Origin: Niastella sp.
GTDB taxonomy: Bacteria > Bacteroidota > Bacteroidia > Chitinophagales > Chitinophagaceae
Reading direction: 5' to 3'
NCBI GenBank assembly: GCA_016710595.1
Contig: JADJVM010000008.1
Coordinates: 744,001 to 808,000 of the forward strand
DNA length: 64,000 nt
Part shown: one piece after another, positions 45,601 to 54,561 of the stretch
Position numbering within the stretch: position 1 is the stretch's first letter
Layout: the number at the start of each line of letters is the position of its first letter
The notes under the pieces: generated by a model
Seen by the model: the letters and a program-made list of their open reading frames with translations, nothing else
Databases searched by the model: none
What the model was told of the DNA's origin: nothing
Made by a program: the position numbers and the translations under genes

Positions 45601-45619
45601 AGTACATATTTTATGTACT
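45601..45619. promoter_or_regulatory. Perfect inverted repeat upstream of the maltose-type transporter
   Basis: AGTACATA-TTT-TATGTACT, 8-bp arms and 3-nt spacer, 73 bp before the transporter start and 9 bp upstream of the Nudix-regulator-type site. It may bind a second regulator or form part of the promoter. It does not match the other motifs. Confidence 0.45.
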
Positions 45620-45628
45620 TTTAAATAT

Positions 45629-45645
45629 TGTGTAAAAAATACACT
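45629..45645. promoter_or_regulatory. Candidate Nudix-regulator operator 1
   Basis: TGTGTAAAAAATACACT: arms GTGTA/TACAC around 5 bases, 46 bp before the transporter start. It has the same spacing and arms as the sites at 49037 and 54511. Confidence 0.6.
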
Positions 45646-45691
45646 TAGAAACAGCCATTTGAAATAATTATTATCATTTTAAAACGATTGC

Positions 45692-47068
45692 ATGAGCACT
45701 GCTTCATTCGAAAACAAACCAAAACTATCTGTTGTAGAAATCATCAATATGAGCGTTGGCTTTTTTGGAATCCAGTTTGGCTGGGACCTGCAACGGGCCA
45801 ATATGGGGCGCATATATGAAAACCTGGGTGCTAATCCTGACCAGGTTCCATTACTTTTTTTAGCAGCACCACTCACCGGCTTATTGGTGCAGCCCGTTAT
45901 TGGGTATTTGAGTGACCGTACCTGGCATCCTAAGTATGGAAGAAGAAGGCCGTACTTTATGATTGGCGCCATATTAAGCTCTATTGCTTTAATATTTATG
46001 CCGCATAGCAGCGTGCTATGGATGGCTGCAGGGCTGTTGTGGGTATTGGATGTTTTTGGAAATGTTGCCATGGAACCCTTTCGTGCATTTGTTACAGATA
46101 AACTACCCGATAGCCAGGTGAATAAAGGTTTTATCATGCAAAGTTTTATGATTGGCCTGGGTGGCAGTATCGCTTCTGCCCTGCCCTGGGCAATGAATAA
46201 TATTTTTCATCTTACCAATACCGCAACGGAGGGTAATATCCCCGAAAATGTAAAATACTCATTTTACATTGGCGCTTTTTTCTTTCTTGCCTCTGTTTTA
46301 TATACGGTTTTTACTAGCAAAGAATATCCGCCATCTGATTTGGGTTTTAAAGACAAAATAAAAGAATCTAACAAAGGTTTTGGTGGGGGCGCTAAAGAAA
46401 TTTGGCATGCACTTACCAATATGCCACCCCGAATGAAATCAATTGCCCTGGTACAATTTTTTACCTGGCCGGGCCTTTTTTTAATGTGGTTTTATTACAC
46501 TACGGCAGTAGCTGTAAATGTATTTGGGGGTACCGATGCCAATGATCCGGTATATGCACATGGCGCTGATTTTGGAAGTTTAACGCTTTCATTTTATAGC
46601 GTAATTACATTTTTGTTTGCATTGGTGTTACCTTCTATTGCCGATCGTTTAGGCAGGAAACTTACACATAGCTTATGCTTGCTTTGTGGCGCAATCGGCC
46701 TTATTAGTGTGGCCTGGGTTCAAAATAAATATATGTTATACGGATGTATGACGGGTATCGGTATTGCCTGGGCAAGCATACTTTCTATGCCCTATGCCAT
46801 GCTGAGCGGGGTATTACCAAGAGATAAAGTGGGCATCTATATGGGTATTTTTAATTTTTTTATTGTTTTACCGGAAATTATTGCGTCTTTAGGTTTTGGA
46901 TGGTTAATGAAAAATGTATTGCATAATGATCGTATGTTGGCAGTACAATCCGGCGGTTTCTTAATGGTTTTAGCAGCCATCATTTGTATGGTTATGATAA
47001 AAGAAAACAAAAAACCGGTTGATGAAACGGCATTGGAAAAGATTGAGATCAATGAGCGACCAGTGTAA
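45692..47068 (+). CDS. MFS/GPH sugar transporter, maltose (maltooligosaccharide)-type
   Basis: Inner-membrane carrier of 458 residues with about 12 hydrophobic segments, of the SLC45/GPH-like sucrose-maltose branch. Typical text: GFFGIQFGWDLQRANMGRIYENLGA, then PVIGYLSDRTWHPKYGRRRPYF, which combines the MFS loop motif with the SLC45 charge pattern, and IADRLGRKL later. It leads an operon with an exported GH13 enzyme 26 bp downstream, in a starch locus with SusC/SusD. The cargo is therefore probably maltose or short maltodextrin. Candidate operators lie upstream. Confidence 0.88.
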   Translation: MSTASFENKPKLSVVEIINMSVGFFGIQFGWDLQRANMGRIYENLGANPDQVPLLFLAAPLTGLLVQPVIGYLSDRTWHPKYGRRRPYFMIGAILSSIALIFMPHSSVLWMAAGLLWVLDVFGNVAMEPFRAFVTDKLPDSQVNKGFIMQSFMIGLGGSIASALPWAMNNIFHLTNTATEGNIPENVKYSFYIGAFFFLASVLYTVFTSKEYPPSDLGFKDKIKESNKGFGGGAKEIWHALTNMPPRMKSIALVQFFTWPGLFLMWFYYTTAVAVNVFGGTDANDPVYAHGADFGSLTLSFYSVITFLFALVLPSIADRLGRKLTHSLCLLCGAIGLISVAWVQNKYMLYGCMTGIGIAWASILSMPYAMLSGVLPRDKVGIYMGIFNFFIVLPEIIASLGFGWLMKNVLHNDRMLAVQSGGFLMVLAAIICMVMIKENKKPVDETALEKIEINERPV

Positions 47069-47094
47069 TATACAATCCATAAATGATACATTAA

Positions 47095-48942
47095 ATGAAA
47101 AAACTTATTCTATTTATAACCATTAGCTTTTCCCTTTTTTATGGTAATGCACAGGATGCGTCCATCCATTTATATCCTACCAATTGGTGGGTTGGCATGA
47201 AGTGGAATAAGATACAGGTTTTGGTTCATGCTGATAAAGACATTGCAGATTGTAAAGTATCCATTAAACATGCAGGTATCAGCATACAAAAAATAAATAA
47301 ATTTCAAAACAAACGATACCTGGCACTCGACCTGCTCATTTCGCCAACAGCTAAAACGGGTGATGTAAAAATAAATTTTAGCAGTGGTGGTATCACCCAA
47401 ACCGTTTTTTGGCCATTAGATAAACGGCGCAGCGGAAACGGAATTTCTTATGCACAAGGTGTAAATGCGAGCGACCTGATGTACCTCATCATGCCCGATC
47501 GGTTTAGCAACGGCGATGAAACCAATGACCGGGTAGTGGGTATGCGGGATCAAACATTACGAAGAGATACGGTATTTAATCGCCACGGCGGAGATTTAAA
47601 AGGAATTCAAAATCATTTAGATTATTTGCAAGACCTGGGTGTTACAGCATTATGGCTAAATCCGGTTTTAGAAAATGATATGCCCAATCGTACCGAACAT
47701 GGCTATGCCATTACTGATCATTATAAAGTAGATGCTCGCCTGGGGGGCGATGAAGCGTATAAAAATTTGGCAAATGCCATTCATGCAAAAGGAATGAAAC
47801 TCATTCAGGATGCTATTTATAACCATTGTGGCCTGTACCATATCCTTTACCAGGATCAGCCCGATAGCAGTTGGTTTCACAGGTGGCCACAATTTACACA
47901 AACAAGTTATAAAGACCAGGTTGTATTTGATCCCTATGCTTCACAAGACCAAAAAGATATTTTTTTTAATGGCTGGTTTGTAAAATCAATGCCCGATTGG
48001 AATCAAAAAAATTCTTTTGTTGAAAACTTTTTAATTCAAAATGCACTTTGGAGTGTAGAAGAATTTGGTATTGATGGATGGCGTATTGATACTTATGCTT
48101 ATAATGATCTTAACTTTATGAACCATTGCAACCAGGCAATGTATAATGAATACCCACATATCAGTATTTTTGGTGAAACATGGGTGCATGGCGTATTAAA
48201 CCAGGCTTATTTTTGTGAAAGCAATTTAAATATCCAGTTTAAAAGCAATTTACAGTCAACCACCGATTTTCAATTATTGTTTTACGGTATTCAACCTGCA
48301 CTGAATGAAAAATTTGGATGGACCGAAGGCGTAACAAAAATTTACAATACCGCAGCTTACGACTTTGTTTATAAAAATCCCATGCGGCAAGTAATTTTTT
48401 TAGACAATCATGATTTACCCCGATTTTATTCTATCGTAAATGAAGATACCGCAAAATATAAAATAGCCATGAGTTGGCTGCTTACTTTCAGGGGCGTACC
48501 CCAACTATATTATGGTGATGAGATATTAATGACCGGAACCACATCTCCCAATGATGGATATGTACGCCAGGATTTTTTGGGTGGATGGAAAACAGATTCT
48601 GTGAATAAATTTTTACCGGCAGGCCGAACAAATAAAGAAAACATCCTCTTTAACCATATTAAAAAATTAGCCATTTTCCGCAAACAATCTGCTGCCCTCA
48701 CAACCGGGAAACTCATGCAATATATTCCCGTAGATGGACTGTATGTGTATTTTAGATATACTGATAATGAAACGGTGATGTGTGTGATGAATACATCGGA
48801 TAAACCAAAAGAAATTAATTTTGCAGATTATAAAGAAAGAACAAAAAGCAGCACCATTGCTGAAGATGTAATAAACAACCAGGTTTATACAACACATTTC
48901 TCAATAGAACCAATGAGCATGAAAGTATTGAAAATGAATTAA
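47095..48942 (+). CDS. GH13 neopullulanase/cyclomaltodextrinase-type enzyme (SusA-like)
   Basis: Exported alpha-amylase-family enzyme of 615 residues, signal peptide 1-19 (YGNAQ). An N-terminal cyclomaltodextrinase-type beta domain (about 22-115) precedes the (beta/alpha)8 catalytic domain. The nucleophile is Asp332 (GWRIDTYAYND), the acid/base Glu361 (FGETWVHG) and the third acid Asp440 (FLDNHDLPRF). The C-terminal beta domain ends EPMSMKVLKMN. It should hydrolyse maltodextrins or cyclodextrins in the periplasm to feed the adjacent transporter. It lies 26 bp after the transporter gene. Confidence 0.93.
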   Translation: MKKLILFITISFSLFYGNAQDASIHLYPTNWWVGMKWNKIQVLVHADKDIADCKVSIKHAGISIQKINKFQNKRYLALDLLISPTAKTGDVKINFSSGGITQTVFWPLDKRRSGNGISYAQGVNASDLMYLIMPDRFSNGDETNDRVVGMRDQTLRRDTVFNRHGGDLKGIQNHLDYLQDLGVTALWLNPVLENDMPNRTEHGYAITDHYKVDARLGGDEAYKNLANAIHAKGMKLIQDAIYNHCGLYHILYQDQPDSSWFHRWPQFTQTSYKDQVVFDPYASQDQKDIFFNGWFVKSMPDWNQKNSFVENFLIQNALWSVEEFGIDGWRIDTYAYNDLNFMNHCNQAMYNEYPHISIFGETWVHGVLNQAYFCESNLNIQFKSNLQSTTDFQLLFYGIQPALNEKFGWTEGVTKIYNTAAYDFVYKNPMRQVIFLDNHDLPRFYSIVNEDTAKYKIAMSWLLTFRGVPQLYYGDEILMTGTTSPNDGYVRQDFLGGWKTDSVNKFLPAGRTNKENILFNHIKKLAIFRKQSAALTTGKLMQYIPVDGLYVYFRYTDNETVMCVMNTSDKPKEINFADYKERTKSSTIAEDVINNQVYTTHFSIEPMSMKVLKMN

Positions 48943-49036
48943 TAAGGATAGAATGCCTGCATTTTATTTAAATACTTTCAAAGTTTTTCCACATCCGGAC
49001 AAAAAGAGAATGTCAAATCAGGTCATATTAAAATAA

Positions 49037-49053
49037 TGTGTTAATATTACACA
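49037..49053. promoter_or_regulatory. Candidate Nudix-regulator operator 2
   Basis: TGTGTTAATATTACACA, arms TGTGT/ACACA around 7 bases, only 16 bp before the GH13/T9SS gene start, where a bound protein would block initiation. It matches the other two sites in the locus. Confidence 0.62.
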
Positions 49054-49069
49054 TTAAATTGACTTGCGT

Positions 49070-52000
49070 ATGAAAAAGCTATACCTTTTTATTTTTTCAT
49101 TCCTCTTTTATTATAGTACCCAGGCACAGCGTTTATTAAGTTGGGCTCCCGAATTTGCTAATGCAACCGGCGGCATATCTATTACTGTAGATTGTAATAA
49201 GGGCAACCAGGGGTTATTAAATTACGAGGGAGGAAATTCAAATAATATTTATGTTCATATAGGTGTTATTACCAACCTAAGTTCCGGTGCCGGAGATTGG
49301 AAGCATGTTCCATTTACATGGGGCAGTACCACTCCAGCGGCAAAAGCCACTCCGTTGGGGGCCAACAAATACCAATATACAATTACAAACCTGAATGGTT
49401 TTTTCGGGGTCGCTGCGGGTGAAACAATCCAAAAGATTGCAATTATCTTCCGGAATGCCTCCGGTTCTCAAAAACAAGTAAACAGCGATGGGAGCGATAT
49501 GTATGTCCCCGTGTACAGCAATGCCCTTGCCGTTCGTTTTAATTTACCCCCATTTGAGCCCCGCTATATCCCGTGGTTAGAACCCATCAATGCTACAGTT
49601 GGCCAATCTATCGCTGTTACCGGCGTAAGTTCTGAAAATGCTGATCTATCACTTTCATTAAATGGAACTGTATTTGGTACGGCCACAAATAACACAAGCA
49701 TCAGCGCCAATGCCAACATTACAAGCACCTGCGATCAAAAAATAATTCTTACCGGTACCGTTGCTGGTAATACCATAAAAGATTCTTTTAGTTTTAATGT
49801 AGCCCAGGCTACTGTTGTTGCGCCATTGCCCGCAGGTGTGCAGGATGGAATTAATTACAGTGCTGATCAAACCTCGGTAACCCTGGTATTGTTTGCACCA
49901 TTTAAAACTTCGGCGGTAGTAATTGGTGATTTCTCAAACTGGCAAGTCACTTGTGCCAATCAAATGAAACGCACCCCCGATGGCAACCGCTATTTTATTA
50001 CCCTTAGCGGGCTTACACCCGGTACCTTATATAAATACCAATATATTGTAGATGACACAATCAAGATAGCCGATCCATATACTGAATTAATATTAGACCC
50101 CAACAACGATCAATATATTCCAGCTGCTACCTTCCCTGCGTTACCTGCATATCCCACGGGACTTACTACAGGTATTGTAAGTACTTTTCAAACAGGAGCT
50201 CCGCTCTATAATTGGAGTGGCAACAGCTATACAAGGCCCGATAAAAAGAACCTGGTGATATATGAATTACTTGTGCGTGATTTTTTAGCCACAGGCAATT
50301 GGCAAACGCTTACCGATACTTTAAATTATTTAAAAAACCTGGGTGTGAATGCCATCGAAATAATGCCCTTCAATGAGTTTGAAGGCAACAGCAGTTGGGG
50401 TTATAACCCGGATTTCTTTTTTGCTCCCGACAAAGCCTATGGTACAAAGAATAATTTAAAAAGGTTTATTGATTCTGCCCATAGCAAAGGCATGGCGATA
50501 ATTATGGATGCCGTTTTAAACCAGGCCACCGGCTTAAGCCCGCTTGCTCAACTTTGGTGGAATAATGCCAACAATACACCGGCTACGAATAGTCCATTTT
50601 TCAATGTAACGGCTACCCATCCTTTTAGTGTATTCAACGACTTTAACCATGAGTCTGAAGCTACAAAATATATGGTAAGCCGTTTTATTCGTCATTGGCT
50701 TACTGACTATAAATTGGATGGGTTCCGCTGGGATTTATCAAAAGGGTTTACCCAGCATGTAACGACTTCAGTTTCGGCATGGAATCAATATGACGCCAGC
50801 CGGGTTGCTATTTGGCAACGCTACTACGACAGTACCCAAACCGTTAGTACAGGTTCATATTGCATTTTAGAACATTTAGGAAATGATGATGAAGAATCTG
50901 ACCTATCCAGCCGGGGCATGTTGCTTTGGGGCAAGATGACTGATCCATACAATCAAAACACAATGGGCTATGCCAGTAGTTCTGATATAAGCCGTGCATT
51001 TTATAAAAACCGCCCGGGATGGACGCAACCACACCTGGTTACCTACGCCGAAAGCCATGATGAAGAACGCATCATGTATAAAAACCTCACATTTGGGAAC
51101 TCAACCAACCCGGCGCATGATGTAAAAAATTTACAGGTCGCTTTAGCCAGAACAGAAGCCATGATGCCTTTCTTATTATTGGTGCCAGGGCCTAAAATGA
51201 TTTGGGAATTTGGTGAACTGGGATACGACAAATCAATTTTTATGTGCGAAGACGGTACCGTGCCGGCCCCTTACGGTAACGATCAGTGCAGGCTAAGCCC
51301 AAAACCGCCCTTATGGAATTATATTGCTGAAACCGGTAGAAAAAAAATATATGATGTAATTGCCGGTCTCAACCAATTACGCAAACAATACCCAAATACT
51401 TTTTTAAGCAATACCATTAGCGGCAACCTTGGCAATGATTTAAAGAAATCTTTGATCATCAGCAATACAGACCAATCAGTAGTTGCTGTTGCCAATTTTG
51501 ATGTTACGGCACAGGATGTTACGGTTACATTTCCTGCAACGGGAACCTGGTATAATTATTTTTCTTCCGAAACCATTTCAGCTACCGGATCATCCCAGGC
51601 AATTCACTTAAATCCCGGTGAATATAAAGTGTATGTAAATCATGCTACTTGCAGTACGCCCGCTCCAAATGCAACAGCTATAGTAACATATTGCCAAAAT
51701 GCAACTGCAACAGCATTAACAGCAACCGGAACTGCTCTGCTATGGTACACAACGGCAACGGGTGGTACGGGTAGTTCAACTGCACCAACACCCAATACGT
51801 CAGCAGTGGGTACGATTACCTATTATGTAAGCCAAACTTTAAACGGATGCGAAGGTCCCAGGGCAGCCATTGCGGTTATTGTAAATGCTACCCCAGCAGC
51901 GCCCACGGCGAACAGCCCGGTAAATTATTGCCAAAATGCAACTGCATCGGCATTAACGGCAACAGGAACTGCTTTATTATGGTATGCAACGGCAACCGGT

Positions 52001-53638
52001 GGTACAGGCTCTGCTACAGCGCCCATACCACCAACTACCGTAATTGGAAATACTAATTATTATGTAAGTCAAACAACAGGTGGCTGCGAAAGTCCCAGGG
52101 CAATCATTACTGTAAACATTACCGCAAGTACTCCTGCGCCAACTGTTACTTCTCCGGTTATTTATTGCCAGGGAACAACGGCTATAGCGCTTACGGCAAC
52201 AGGTTCCAATTTACTTTGGTACAGTGCTGCAACGGGAGGCACCGGTAGCCCAACGGCTCCAATACCATCTACTACAAATGTTGGGAATACTACCTACTAT
52301 GTATCGCAAACCCAAAGCTGTGGCGAAAGCCCAAGGGCTCAAATAGTAGTGCAAGTAAATGCAATTCCTGCTGCACCGGCAGTAAACAGCCCGGTAAACT
52401 ATTGCCAAAATGCAACAGCTACTGCACTCACGGCAACAGGCACCAATTTACTTTGGTACAATACCGCAACAGGTGGTACAAGCAGTACAACTTCACCAAT
52501 ACCCAATACGTCAATTTCCGGAACGGTAAATTATTATGTAAGCCAATCAAATGCTGGCTGTGAAAGCCCACGGGCTCTCATTACTGTAAACATAAACCCG
52601 GCACCGGCTGCGCCGATTGTAAACACACCGGTAACTTATTGCCAAAATGCAGCCGCTACGGCACTTTCTGCAACAGGTAACAATTTATTATGGTACAATG
52701 CGGCAACAGGCGGAAGCGGAAGTACTACGGCACCCGTCCCCGTTACTACCACTGCTGGTAGCTATAATTATTATGTAAGCCAAACGGCAGGAACCTGCGA
52801 AAGCCAGCGGGCAACCATTACCGTCATCATAAATCCTTTACCCGAAGCGCCAGGCGTATCAACAGCAATAAGTTATTGCCAAAATACAACCGCCATTCCT
52901 TTATCTGCAACAGGTACTAATATTGTATGGTACAATACCGCAACTGGCGGAACGGGAACTTCAACAGCTCCCACCCCGTTAACTACCACTGCCGGTACTT
53001 TTTATTATTATGCTTCACAATCTAATACCTGCGGTGAAAGCCCAAGGGCTTCAATTGCCGTAACGGTAATACCAACACCGCAATTGCCGGTGGCTTTAAA
53101 CGCTAGCCAAATAACCATGCAGGGAGCAACCTTATCATGGTCTGGCCAGCCAGGCAATTTCTATACCATAGATTATAAACCAAGCTCTCAATCAAACTGG
53201 ATAACACTGGCCAGTAATATTACTGAAACGAGTATTGAAATAAATGGACTGAGTATGGGCGTAACCTACGATTGGCGTGTGAGTGCCAATTGTAATGCAA
53301 GCAATAGCGGGCAATACAGCAGCAGCCAATTTACCACAGATAACCGCAATGAAACCATTACACACATTAAAAATGGAATTGGAATAAAGCTATCACCCAA
53401 TCCTATTTTTAATGCAGGGACTATTGATTATAGCCTTAGCCAAAATGGTATGGTTCATATCAGCATCGTGGATGCCCAGGGCAAGCTGCTGAAGAAATTA
53501 TTTGAACAATCTCAGATAGCGGGGCAATATTCATTTTCATTTCAAAAACAATTGAGCAATCTTTCAGCAGGGGTATATTACATCAGGATAAGCCAAAACA
53601 AAAAACAAAACAGCCTTCCATTTATCAAAAAACTTTAA
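49070..53638 (+). CDS. Multidomain secreted GH13 alpha-amylase with six Ig-like repeats and T9SS domain
   Basis: 1522 residues from ATG 49070; the frame also opens at a TTG two codons earlier, which I rejected. Signal peptide to about residue 20 (STQAQ). N-terminal beta domains (about 25-240), a CBM48-like domain (about 270-345, GDFSNW...YKYQYIVDD), then a GH13 barrel with Asp555 (LDGFRWDLSKG), Glu601 (ILEHLGND) and Asp664 (AESHDEER). Six Ig-like repeats of about 79 residues (about 860-1335; YCQN...LLWY...ATGGTGS...YYVSQ...CESPRA) precede an fn3 domain and a T9SS sorting domain (LSPNPIFNAG). It should act at the cell surface on starch. The next gene, the Nudix regulator, starts 10 bp later. 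Confidence 0.93.
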   Translation: MKKLYLFIFSFLFYYSTQAQRLLSWAPEFANATGGISITVDCNKGNQGLLNYEGGNSNNIYVHIGVITNLSSGAGDWKHVPFTWGSTTPAAKATPLGANKYQYTITNLNGFFGVAAGETIQKIAIIFRNASGSQKQVNSDGSDMYVPVYSNALAVRFNLPPFEPRYIPWLEPINATVGQSIAVTGVSSENADLSLSLNGTVFGTATNNTSISANANITSTCDQKIILTGTVAGNTIKDSFSFNVAQATVVAPLPAGVQDGINYSADQTSVTLVLFAPFKTSAVVIGDFSNWQVTCANQMKRTPDGNRYFITLSGLTPGTLYKYQYIVDDTIKIADPYTELILDPNNDQYIPAATFPALPAYPTGLTTGIVSTFQTGAPLYNWSGNSYTRPDKKNLVIYELLVRDFLATGNWQTLTDTLNYLKNLGVNAIEIMPFNEFEGNSSWGYNPDFFFAPDKAYGTKNNLKRFIDSAHSKGMAIIMDAVLNQATGLSPLAQLWWNNANNTPATNSPFFNVTATHPFSVFNDFNHESEATKYMVSRFIRHWLTDYKLDGFRWDLSKGFTQHVTTSVSAWNQYDASRVAIWQRYYDSTQTVSTGSYCILEHLGNDDEESDLSSRGMLLWGKMTDPYNQNTMGYASSSDISRAFYKNRPGWTQPHLVTYAESHDEERIMYKNLTFGNSTNPAHDVKNLQVALARTEAMMPFLLLVPGPKMIWEFGELGYDKSIFMCEDGTVPAPYGNDQCRLSPKPPLWNYIAETGRKKIYDVIAGLNQLRKQYPNTFLSNTISGNLGNDLKKSLIISNTDQSVVAVANFDVTAQDVTVTFPATGTWYNYFSSETISATGSSQAIHLNPGEYKVYVNHATCSTPAPNATAIVTYCQNATATALTATGTALLWYTTATGGTGSSTAPTPNTSAVGTITYYVSQTLNGCEGPRAAIAVIVNATPAAPTANSPVNYCQNATASALTATGTALLWYATATGGTGSATAPIPPTTVIGNTNYYVSQTTGGCESPRAIITVNITASTPAPTVTSPVIYCQGTTAIALTATGSNLLWYSAATGGTGSPTAPIPSTTNVGNTTYYVSQTQSCGESPRAQIVVQVNAIPAAPAVNSPVNYCQNATATALTATGTNLLWYNTATGGTSSTTSPIPNTSISGTVNYYVSQSNAGCESPRALITVNINPAPAAPIVNTPVTYCQNAAATALSATGNNLLWYNAATGGSGSTTAPVPVTTTAGSYNYYVSQTAGTCESQRATITVIINPLPEAPGVSTAISYCQNTTAIPLSATGTNIVWYNTATGGTGTSTAPTPLTTTAGTFYYYASQSNTCGESPRASIAVTVIPTPQLPVALNASQITMQGATLSWSGQPGNFYTIDYKPSSQSNWITLASNITETSIEINGLSMGVTYDWRVSANCNASNSGQYSSSQFTTDNRNETITHIKNGIGIKLSPNPIFNAGTIDYSLSQNGMVHISIVDAQGKLLKKLFEQSQIAGQYSFSFQKQLSNLSAGVYYIRISQNKKQNSLPFIKKL
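51650..53080 (+). repeat. Six tandem Ig-like coding repeats, about 237 bp each
   Basis: Each unit encodes YCQN-(5-6)-LxATG-xLLWY-xxATGGTGS-xxAPxP-...-YYVSQ-...-CESPRA-..VxVN. DNA between units is diverged, so this is an old protein repeat and not recent slippage. Units begin near 51660, 51900, 52135, 52370, 52605 and 52840. Confidence 0.85.
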
Positions 53639-53648
53639 TACAAAAAGT

Positions 53649-54389
53649 ATGACAGCAGATGATATAAAAGCCATGCTCCATGCATCAAAAACAATGCAGG
53701 CCATTCAATCCGAAGTTGAAAATACCAATCGTATTGCCTTATCTGTGGACTGTGTAATTTTTGGTTTTGAAGAAAATAAACTGAAGGTATTATTAATAAG
53801 AAGTGATCTTAAAAAGTACAAGGAGAAATGGTCTTTACTGGGAGATCTTATAAAACCAAATGAAGACCTTGACAGCGCTGCCTACCGGGTATTACATCAA
53901 CGTACCGGTTTAGATGATATCTTCCTGGAACAGGTGCATACTTTTGGTACTGTTAAAAGGCATCCTGCCGGCCGGGTAGTAACCGTAGCTTATTACTCCC
54001 TAATAAATGTAGAACATCATAAATTAAAAATTCTGGATAATGAATTGCATTGGCAAGATGTAAAAACAGTAACCGACCTGGCATTCGATCACCAGGAAAT
54101 ATTTGATACCTGTTATAAGCGGTTACAAAAAAGGATTCAGGAGCATCCGCTTGGTTTTAATTTATTACCCAAAAAATTTTCATTGCGGGAACTGCAGAAT
54201 TTATATGAATCTATTTTAGACCTTAAAATGGACAGGCGTAATTTCAGGAAGAAATTTTTCTCAATGAATTTACTTACAGATTTAAATGAAATGGAAAAAG
54301 ACGTACCGCACCGGCCGGGAAAACTTTACCAATTTAATTTTAAGAAATACGAAAAAAATAAGAAAACGTGGATTGGGATTGATTTTTAA
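53649..54389 (+). CDS. Nudix-fold transcriptional regulator (NrtR/AraR-like), degenerate Nudix box
   Basis: 246-residue regulator: a Nudix domain (about 28-160) then a winged-helix DNA-binding domain (about 165-240, FSLRELQNLYESILDLKMDRRNFRKKFF). The segment GDLIKPNEDLDSAAYRVLHQRTGL occupies the Nudix-box position, but the REUxEE core reads RVLHQR, so the catalytic glutamates are gone and the domain should bind rather than hydrolyse a ligand. In Bacteroides the related AraR regulator controls arabinose genes. Here the context points to a starch/maltose signal. It lies between the surface amylase and SusC, and three palindromes in this locus are its probable sites. Confidence 0.88.
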   Translation: MTADDIKAMLHASKTMQAIQSEVENTNRIALSVDCVIFGFEENKLKVLLIRSDLKKYKEKWSLLGDLIKPNEDLDSAAYRVLHQRTGLDDIFLEQVHTFGTVKRHPAGRVVTVAYYSLINVEHHKLKILDNELHWQDVKTVTDLAFDHQEIFDTCYKRLQKRIQEHPLGFNLLPKKFSLRELQNLYESILDLKMDRRNFRKKFFSMNLLTDLNEMEKDVPHRPGKLYQFNFKKYEKNKKTWIGIDF

Positions 54390-54510
54390 TAATTTATGCA
54401 TAACATACAACAACAAATTTTAAAATTTATATAGTATTAATTACACATATAAAAATGAGAAAAAATTATTATAATAAAATGTTAACAGATATTTTAAAAT
54501 AGCTTAATAT

Positions 54511-54527
54511 TGTGTAATAATTACACA
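54511..54527. promoter_or_regulatory. Candidate Nudix-regulator operator 3
   Basis: Perfect palindrome TGTGTAAT-A-ATTACACA (8-bp arms), 34 bp before the SusC start and 121 bp after the regulator stop. It is the most symmetric of the three sites. Confidence 0.66.
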
Positions 54528-54561
54528 TTGTTTATTATCAATTAAACGACAAGTTTGCATT

